NCBI GenBank assembly: GCA_047602905.1 | Contig: JBLKOP010000002.1 | Coordinates: 62,001-126,000, forward strand | Source: SKIA01 sp047602905 | GTDB taxonomy: Archaea; Nanobdellota; Nanobdellia; Woesearchaeales; SKIA01 | Length of the DNA: 64,000 nucleotides | Reading direction: 5' to 3' | Shown here: one piece after another, positions 58,642 to 64,000 of the stretch | Layout of the letters: each line of letters begins with the position of its first letter | Numbering within the stretch: position 1 is the first letter of the stretch | Translations under genes and position numbers: made by a program | The notes under the pieces: model-generated | Told to the model about the DNA's origin: nothing | Seen by the model: the letters and a program-made list of their open reading frames with translations, nothing else | Databases searched by the model: none

Positions 58642-60480
58642 CTATTTTTTCTTTTCCTCCTCTACGTTTTCATCTTTTACTTTTGCGTCAACAACTTCTT
58701 CTTCGTCTTTCTTGTTTTCTTGTTCTGCTGCTTGTGCTTGTTGTTGCTTAGCGACTTCTTCATAGAGTTTCTGAGAGACTGCTGCGAATTGTTCTTGCAG
58801 TTCTTCTTTCTTCTTCTTTATTGCTTCTACGTCTTTCTCATCAGCCTTGAGTAGTTCTTTGAGTTCATCAGCAAGTTTCTGAATTCCTTCTAGTTCTTTC
58901 TTGTCTGCTTTCTCCTCTAAGTCTTTTATTGTCTTTTCTGTTTGGTAGACGAGGCTGTCCGCTTCGTTAACTACTTCTATTTCTTCTAGGCGTTCTTTGT
59001 CTTTCTCAGCGTTTTTCTCTGCTTCTTCTTGCATCTTCTTAATTTCTTCATCAGATAGGTTTGTGCTGCTAGTTATTTTGATGCTTTGCTCTTTTCCTGT
59101 TCCTAAATCCTTTGCTGCTACGTTTACTATTCCGTTTGCGTCGATATCAAAGGTTACTTCTATCTGTGGTATTCCTCTTGCTGCTGGAGGTATTCCTAGT
59201 AAGTCAAAGTGCCCTAGTGTTTGGTTGTCTGCAGCCATTGCTCGCTCTCCTTGCAGTACGTGTATGCTTACTGCTGTTTGGTTGTCACTTGCTGTGCTAA
59301 AGACCTTGCTTTCTTTTGTTGGTATTGTCGTGTTTTTTTCTATGAGTTTCGTGAACACTCCTCCAAGGGTTTCAATACCTAGACTTAGTGGTGTTACGTC
59401 TAGCAAGAGTACGTCTTTTACGTCTCCTCCAAGAATTCCTGCTTGTATTGCTGCTCCCATAGCGATTGCTTCATCCGGATTTACGCTTTTGTCTCCGTCT
59501 TTTCCTGTGAGGTCTTTGACGAGTTTCTGTACTGCTGGTATTCTGCTGCTTCCTCCTACGAAGATGATCTTGTCAGGTGTTACTTTTGCGTCTTTGATTG
59601 CTTGCTGAGTGGGTTTTTTTAGTCGCTCAAGGATGTCGTCGATGAGTTTTTCAAACTCACTTCTGCTTATCTCTGCTGTTAGGTGTTTTGGTCCACTCTC
59701 TGTTGCTGTTATAAACGGCAGGTTAATGCTTGCTGTTTGTTTGCTTGAGAGCTCTATCTTTGCTTTCTCTGCTGCTTCTTTGAGTCGTTGCAGTGCTTGT
59801 TTGTCTTCTCGCAAGTCTACTTTGTGTTCTTTTTTGAACTCTTCTGCTAGGTGGTTGAGGAGTATTTCGTCTACGTCATCTCCTCCTAGGTGGTTGTCTC
59901 CGCTGGTTGCTTTTACTTCAAAGACTCCGTCTCCGAGTTCTAGTATGCTTACATCAAAGGTTCCTCCTCCAAAGTCAAAGACTAAGATGGTGTTTTCATC
60001 TTCTTTGTCCAGTCCGTACGCGAGTGCTGCTGCTGTTGGTTCGTTTATGATTCGTAGTACTTCTAGGCCAGCAATTTTTCCTGCGTCTTTAGTTGCTTGT
60101 CTTTGTGCGTCGGTAAAGTATGCTGGTACGGTGATGACTGCTTGTTTGACTTCTCCTCCTAGGTAGTCTTCTGCGTCTTTTTTGAGTTTTCCAAGTATTA
60201 TCGCACTGATTTCTTGTGGCGTGTATTCTTTGTCGTGAATACTTACTTTGTAGTCTTCTCCCATGTGTCGTTTGATGCTGCGTACGGTTTGGTCTGGGTT
60301 GAGTACTGCTTGGTTTCTTGCTGCGTCTCCTACTATTCGTTCACCGTCTTTTTTTACTGCTACGACGCTTGGCGTTGTTCTCTTTCCTTCTGCGTTGCTA
60401 ATAATGGTTGGTTTTCCTCCTTCCATTGCTGCTACTGCGCTAAATGTTGTTCCTAAGTCTATTCCTATTATCTTACTCAT
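58642..60480 (-). CDS. dnaK: Chaperone DnaK (Hsp70)
   Basis: The 612-residue Hsp70 has IIGIDLGTTFSAVA, the adenosine-binding FDFGGGTFDVSIL, and FVGGSSRIPAVQ, then a substrate-binding domain with LLLDVTPLSLGIETLGG. The C-terminus is short, acidic-basic and lacks the long eukaryal tail. DnaK is found in some archaea by transfer from bacteria. Its ATG overlaps the grpE stop by 8 bases; dnaJ follows. Confidence 0.97.
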   Translation of the reverse strand: MSKIIGIDLGTTFSAVAAMEGGKPTIISNAEGKRTTPSVVAVKKDGERIVGDAARNQAVLNPDQTVRSIKRHMGEDYKVSIHDKEYTPQEISAIILGKLKKDAEDYLGGEVKQAVITVPAYFTDAQRQATKDAGKIAGLEVLRIINEPTAAALAYGLDKEDENTILVFDFGGGTFDVSILELGDGVFEVKATSGDNHLGGDDVDEILLNHLAEEFKKEHKVDLREDKQALQRLKEAAEKAKIELSSKQTASINLPFITATESGPKHLTAEISRSEFEKLIDDILERLKKPTQQAIKDAKVTPDKIIFVGGSSRIPAVQKLVKDLTGKDGDKSVNPDEAIAMGAAIQAGILGGDVKDVLLLDVTPLSLGIETLGGVFTKLIEKNTTIPTKESKVFSTASDNQTAVSIHVLQGERAMAADNQTLGHFDLLGIPPAARGIPQIEVTFDIDANGIVNVAAKDLGTGKEQSIKITSSTNLSDEEIKKMQEEAEKNAEKDKERLEEIEVVNEADSLVYQTEKTIKDLEEKADKKELEGIQKLADELKELLKADEKDVEAIKKKKEELQEQFAAVSQKLYEEVAKQQQAQAAEQENKKDEEEVVDAKVKDENVEEEKKK

Positions 60481-60946
60481 GTTCTTTTTTCTCCTGTGGT
60501 CCTTTGCTGACCTTTACTTTTGTTGTTCGCAGGACTTTTCCTGCGAGTTCATATCCTGGTTGTAGGATTTGTAGTATTGTTCCTTCTTTTTGCTTGCTGT
60601 GTTCGCTCAGTAGTGCTTCGTGTTTGTGTGCATCAAAGCCTTCTTCTGTGCTTATTCGTTGTACTCCGTGTGATTCTAGTACTGTGATGAGTTGGCCTAG
60701 TACGAGTTCTACTCCTTGGTATAGGCTGTCTTCTTTGTTCTTTGCTTGGTTGATTGCAAGTTCTAGGTTGTCGATTACTGCGAGTATTTCTGTGATGAGT
60801 TGTTTGTTTGCTAATTTTTTGTTTTCTTCTGCTTGTATTTCTGTTCTTCGTCGATAGTTTGCGTAGTCCGCACTTATGCGTGCGAGCTGTTCTTCTAGCT
60901 CTTGCACGCGTTCTTGTGCGGTTTCTAATTCTTGTTTTTTGCTCAT
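60473..60946 (-). CDS. grpE: Nucleotide exchange factor GrpE
   Basis: The 157-residue protein has a long N-terminal coiled coil (ETAQERVQELEEQLARISAD) and the GrpE body with NYRRRTEIQAEENKK, LAVIDNLELAI and PGYELAGKVLRTTKVKVSK. It releases ADP from DnaK. Start ATG 60946; it overlaps a 44-residue gene upstream (ATGA) and dnaK downstream by 8 bases. Confidence 0.95.
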   Translation of the reverse strand: MSKKQELETAQERVQELEEQLARISADYANYRRRTEIQAEENKKLANKQLITEILAVIDNLELAINQAKNKEDSLYQGVELVLGQLITVLESHGVQRISTEEGFDAHKHEALLSEHSKQKEGTILQILQPGYELAGKVLRTTKVKVSKGPQEKKEHE

Positions 60947-61077
60947 GCTTGTGCGTACCCTTGCATGAATCCTTCTTCCCAGTCTTCTATTTGGTCGTGG
61001 TCCATGAGGGTTTCTGTGTCTTTGTAGATGTTTTCGATGTAGTCTATTTCTTTCTCGTATGTGTATTCTGTGTTCAT
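60943..61077 (-). CDS. 44-residue acidic protein in heat-shock operon
   Basis: An acidic small protein (MNTEYTYEKEIDYIENIYKD, then DQIEDWEEGFMQGY) located between an Hsp20-like gene and grpE, each joined by an ATGA overlap (61074-61077 and 60943-60946). It is too short for many gene finders. The strict coupling on both sides is the main evidence that it is real. Function unknown; a chaperone cofactor is a guess from context. Confidence 0.65.
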   Translation of the reverse strand: MNTEYTYEKEIDYIENIYKDTETLMDHDQIEDWEEGFMQGYAQA

Positions 61078-61316
61078 TGCTCATTCCTCCATGGCATCAC
61101 CATTCGTAGTTTGTTGTCTTGGTAGGTGATGATTGTGAGTTCTGTGTTGATTGCTCGTGGTAGGGGTATTTTTTGTTGTGCTTGGTGTTTTCCTGCTTGT
61201 AGGGTGAGTGTTATTTCGTGTTCTTGCACGTCTGCTTGTATTGTTTGTATTTCTGGTAGTGTTGCTTGTGCGAGTAGTGCTTTTGGTGTTTGTATGAGGT
61301 GTATTTGGTTTTCCAT
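61074..61316 (-). CDS. Small Hsp20/alpha-crystallin-like protein
   Basis: The 80-residue protein resembles the alpha-crystallin domain without its N- and C-terminal arms: LAQATLPEIQTIQADVQ, HEITLTLQAGKHQ, KIPLPRAINTEL, and TYQDNKLRMVMPW, matching the strand order and the L-P and N-x-L-x-x-x-P marks of Hsp20. It heads the hsp20-like, 44-residue, grpE, dnaK (and dnaJ) operon. A candidate operator palindrome lies 15 bases upstream of its ATG. A diverged or minimal Hsp20 is the best reading, with moderate certainty. Confidence 0.65.
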   Translation of the reverse strand: MENQIHLIQTPKALLAQATLPEIQTIQADVQEHEITLTLQAGKHQAQQKIPLPRAINTELTIITYQDNKLRMVMPWRNEQ

Positions 61317-61330
61317 ACGAATCAATTCCT

Positions 61331-61347
61331 GTTGACTTTACGTCAAC
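61331..61347. promoter_or_regulatory. Candidate heat-shock operator
   Basis: GTTGAC-TTTAC-GTCAAC is a perfect 6-base inverted repeat with a 5-base spacer. It lies between the heat-shock TATA box (61370-61380, read on minus) and the Hsp20-like ATG at 61316, over the expected transcription start. Repression by the divergently encoded HTH protein would be a natural model. Confidence 0.6.
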
Positions 61348-61369
61348 GAATAAGTGTAATGTGGCAATC

Positions 61370-61401
61370 ATTTAAATACTTGTTGGTAACATTTAAATAC
61401 T
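61370..61401. promoter_or_regulatory. Two back-to-back TATA boxes of the heat-shock locus
   Basis: ATTTAAATACT occurs twice, at 61370-61380 and 61391-61401. The first, read on the minus strand, is placed for the heat-shock operon; the second is 31 bases before the regulator ATG at 61422. ATTTAAAT is itself a palindrome, so either could work both ways. Confidence 0.55.
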
Positions 61402-61421
61402 CTGTTTATTTTAATTCAACC

Positions 61422-61814
61422 ATGCCCTTTGATCGCATCACCCTCATAAACGTACAACCACCAAGAAACGCAGACATAAACCAAGAACTGCAATGGCTAG
61501 GAGCAACACTAGGACTCTTTGGACAACGAGACAAAGACTCAAGCTGCTTTAGAGTATTCATAACCATAATTAACTCATCCTCACAACCACTCACATCAGA
61601 CGAAATAGCACAGAGATGCGGACTAACAAGAGGAACAGTAGTACATCACCTAAACAAACTACGAGACGCAGGACTCGTAGCACCAGCAACACAAGGATAC
61701 AGCCTAGCAGCAACAAGCATACAAGAAAGCCTACAAGCAATGGAAGAAGAAATCCAACAAACACTAGCACTAATGAGAGCAGTAGCCAAAGACATAGACA
61801 AAAAACTCCAATAA
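61422..61814 (+). CDS. ArsR-like winged-helix regulator, candidate heat-shock regulator
   Basis: A 130-residue protein with a winged helix-turn-helix at about 40-90 (LTSDEIAQRCGLTRGTVVHHLNKLRDAGLV) in ArsR/MarR style and a C-terminal helix (ALMRAVAKDIDKKL) likely for dimerisation. It is divergent from the heat-shock operon with a palindrome in between, like Phr/HSR1 regulators of other archaea; sequence identity to those cannot be judged here. Start ATG 61422 follows the ATTTAAATAC box by 22 bases. Confidence 0.75.
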   Translation: MPFDRITLINVQPPRNADINQELQWLGATLGLFGQRDKDSSCFRVFITIINSSSQPLTSDEIAQRCGLTRGTVVHHLNKLRDAGLVAPATQGYSLAATSIQESLQAMEEEIQQTLALMRAVAKDIDKKLQ

Positions 61815-61845
61815 CATTAAAAACCACGCACAACCAACAAATACA

Positions 61846-64000
61846 ATGAGAGCTTGGGCGGCAATAATACTTCTTTTCTTACTTATCCCACTAGCAACAG
61901 CAAACATACCCCAAGAACTCAAAGACCTGCCCTTCGCAGAAGAAATAGCAAAAATAGCGCTACCAGAACAAGCAAGAGCACAACCAATGATGATGCGCTC
62001 AATGAGCTTTGAAGAACCAGAACCAGTAATTGTTCAGTTTCATAAACCAGAAGATATTGAAGCGATTCAAAGTCTTGTTCAATCGCTAAATACTGAAGAA
62101 TATGAGAGTCTTTCAAAAACGATACGTGAATTCGCAAAGTATAATACAGATGTAAAGCATGATTATGCTATTATTGACGGTTTTTCAGTATCACTAACAA
62201 CTCAACAACGTTTGGAGCTTGAACAAAACCCGCTCATAAAAAGTATACATTCTTCACGGGAGGTTCGTGTTTTTATGCAAGATACGCTACCACTTATACA
62301 AGCAGATGAAGTTCATAAAATTAGTATAGATGAAACTTTTGTACAAGGAAAGGGACAAACTATTTGTGTTCTTGATACAGGAATTGATTATACGCATCCA
62401 GACTTTGGAGCTTGTAGTCAAGAAGAGTTTCTTGCAGGGGAGTGTAAGAAAGTTCCTGGAGGACATAATATAGTGACCAACCATTCTGATGGAATGGATG
62501 ATCATGGTCACGGAACTCATGTTGCAGGAATAGTGGCTGCAAATGGTTCAATAATTGGAGTTGCTCCTCAAGCAAACTTAATTGCCATGAAAGTACTTAA
62601 TCATTTAGGTTCAGGGTCTGAAGAAGATATTATTGAAGGAATTAATTGGTGCATCTCTAATGCTGAACAATTCAATATATCTGTTATAAGTATGAGCTCA
62701 GGCGGAGGAAACTATTCAGAAATTTGTGATGTAGTTGATGATCCTTTTAGAAATGCAGTAGCTGCTGCTTGGGATAAAGAAATAGCTGTTTTTGCTGCTT
62801 CAGGAAATTACGCAACAGCAGAGTATATTAGTTTTCCTGCATGCATAAGTAACGTAATTCCAGTTACTTCCTCAACAAAAAATGATGAGATGAGCAGTTT
62901 TAGTAGTAGAAATTCTCTTGTAGATATTATTGCCCCGGGATCAGAAATTAATTCTACTGTAATTGGAGGAAGTTATGATTCTTATTCAGGAACTTCTATG
63001 GCTACTCCTCATGTCGCTGGTGCTTTTGCTCTTCTTAACCAATACAAAGAAATCACAGGAATCTCTGCTTCTTCTCAAGACCTTGTTGATGCATTAATTA
63101 GTACTGCTGTTCTTATTCATGATTCTGCTAGTGATCGTAACTATTCTCGTATTGATGTGTTCGCTGCGCTTTCTTCTTTTGACGTTACTGCCCCAACAAC
63201 AGTAGCAATTTTTCCTGTTGGTTGGCAGAATACTAATGTTACAGTAACGTTTAACGCGTCTGATGATTCTGAGGTTGCGTACACTACTGTTCGTGTGAAT
63301 GAGGAGGCACCAATTAATGCAACTAATATTACGCTTAGTGAAGAGGGTAATCACACTGTTGAGTTCTTCTCTGTTGATGTGTTTGATAATACAGAAGCTA
63401 ACCAAACCATCTATGTGCTTATTGATAAGACGCCTCCTATTACTTCTTTTCCTCTTAGTAACGTTACGTGGTATCAGAACGTAACAAACATTTCTTTTAA
63501 TGTCACTGATGCGCTATCAGGAATTAATTATACGAATTATTCACTAAACCAAGAGGCGTTTATTTCTTCGCCAACAATAACTATTGAGGAAGAAGGCGTT
63601 TATAACCTCTCGTTCTTCTCTGTTGATATCGCTGGTAACATGGAGAACGTAACCAACCAGACTGTTCGTGTAGACGTGACTCCTCCAGAACTTAATATTA
63701 CTACTACTCTTTCTTGGCTGTCTGCTCCTAACTTCACTCTTATCATAAACGCTACTGATGTTCTTTCTGGGATTAATAGAAATCTTATTAACCAAACTCA
63801 ACAAACAAATCTTACTATTTCTCAAGAAGGGAACACGACTGTTTTTGTGCAAGTGTTTGATAACGCGAACAATTCTGTTTCTCAAAACGTCTCTGTTCTT
63901 CTTGACACAACAGCTCCTGCTACGAGCGCTAATTACTCCTCTGGTTGGCAAAGCACTAACGTAACTGTTGTTCTCAACGCTACTGATGCGCTATCAGGAA
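61846..64000 (+). CDS. Secreted subtilisin-like serine protease, 3' end beyond window
   Basis: The frame is open for 718 codons from ATG 61846 to the window end, so it is not closed here. A Sec signal peptide (AAIILLFLLIPLATA) is followed by a propeptide to about 150 and then the peptidase S8 domain with the full triad: D177 in VLDTGID, H222 in GHGTHVAG, S384 in GTSMATPH, plus oxyanion N321 in AASGNY. From about 445, repeated Asn-rich beta modules of about 90 residues begin (marks: APTT or PPIT, NVT, SVDVFDN, DALSG). Probably exported and surface-acting. An ATTAAAAACC box 30 bases upstream is the promoter. Confidence 0.9.
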   Translation, partial: MRAWAAIILLFLLIPLATANIPQELKDLPFAEEIAKIALPEQARAQPMMMRSMSFEEPEPVIVQFHKPEDIEAIQSLVQSLNTEEYESLSKTIREFAKYNTDVKHDYAIIDGFSVSLTTQQRLELEQNPLIKSIHSSREVRVFMQDTLPLIQADEVHKISIDETFVQGKGQTICVLDTGIDYTHPDFGACSQEEFLAGECKKVPGGHNIVTNHSDGMDDHGHGTHVAGIVAANGSIIGVAPQANLIAMKVLNHLGSGSEEDIIEGINWCISNAEQFNISVISMSSGGGNYSEICDVVDDPFRNAVAAAWDKEIAVFAASGNYATAEYISFPACISNVIPVTSSTKNDEMSSFSSRNSLVDIIAPGSEINSTVIGGSYDSYSGTSMATPHVAGAFALLNQYKEITGISASSQDLVDALISTAVLIHDSASDRNYSRIDVFAALSSFDVTAPTTVAIFPVGWQNTNVTVTFNASDDSEVAYTTVRVNEEAPINATNITLSEEGNHTVEFFSVDVFDNTEANQTIYVLIDKTPPITSFPLSNVTWYQNVTNISFNVTDALSGINYTNYSLNQEAFISSPTITIEEEGVYNLSFFSVDIAGNMENVTNQTVRVDVTPPELNITTTLSWLSAPNFTLIINATDVLSGINRNLINQTQQTNLTISQEGNTTVFVQVFDNANNSVSQNVSVLLDTTAPATSANYSSGWQSTNVTVVLNATDALSG

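Noticed and set aside
1..64000. CRISPR arrays, rRNA genes and intact transposase genes
   Set aside because: No regularly spaced direct repeats, no rRNA-like segments and no recognisable transposase or integrase were found on either strand.

Overview
The window looks like a chromosomal segment of an archaeon, most likely a small-genome DPANN lineage such as a Woesearchaeota or Pacearchaeota relative. The lineage is inferred and not proven. Archaeal markers seen directly are replication factor C large subunit, aRF1, a fibrillarin/Nop5 pair, SecF-SecD in archaeal order, ribosomal protein L37ae, RNA polymerase subunit P, a KEOPS Pcc1-like protein, a prefoldin-like protein, aIF5B, an archaeal-type ATP-dependent DNA ligase, an XPD-type Fe-S helicase, TrmB and Lrp regulators, and TATA boxes about 25-32 bases before many start codons. 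Many informational proteins are shorter than usual (aRF1, FlpA, Nop5, prefoldin). Genes are tightly packed, often with ATGA overlaps.

Layout. 0-9.5 kb: RfcL (cut by the window edge), CYTH protein, ValRS, a Nop5-FlpA-ThiF-type operon, aRF1, an APH-family kinase and a DHH phosphoesterase. 9.5-16.2 kb: TrmB regulator, two metallopeptidases, an AbrB-type regulator, a serine beta-lactamase-fold protein, a bacterial/phage-type DnaB-like helicase and a Nudix protein. 16.3-24.5 kb: SecF-SecD, tRNA-Pro(TGG), an HNH protein, and a complete Liv-type ABC importer (LivH-M-G-F on minus, binding lipoprotein divergent on plus). 24.5-35.7 kb is an accessory zone: a divergent RtcB-like protein, three GNAT acetyltransferases, a TauE-type exporter, TrmB and tandem-HTH Lrp regulators, several unknown proteins and at least three decayed gene fragments. 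35.8-52.6 kb is mostly core: TyrRS, DEAD-box helicase, the L37ae-RpoP-Pcc1-prefoldin cluster, HAD and PUA proteins, aIF5B, a coiled-coil/AAA+ ATPase pair, DNA ligase, nitroreductase and XPD-type helicase. 52.6-56.2 kb holds a gene split by an in-frame amber codon, unexplained inverted repeats, a convergent RelB/RelE-type toxin-antitoxin pair and a HIT protein. 56.2-64 kb has a repeat lipoprotein, a heat-shock operon (Hsp20-like, 44-residue protein, GrpE, DnaK, DnaJ) with a divergent HTH regulator and a candidate operator, and a secreted subtilisin-like protease running off the window.

Most notable for follow-up: the DnaB-type helicase in an archaeal context; the coupled coiled-coil and Vps4-like AAA+ ATPase genes with a changed Walker B; the heat-shock locus architecture; the toxin-antitoxin genes facing each other with overlapping 3' ends; a palindrome shared by the leaders of three unlinked unknown genes; and the short RtcB homolog. 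No CRISPR array, rRNA or intact insertion sequence was found. All calls come from reading the sequence; no database search was run.
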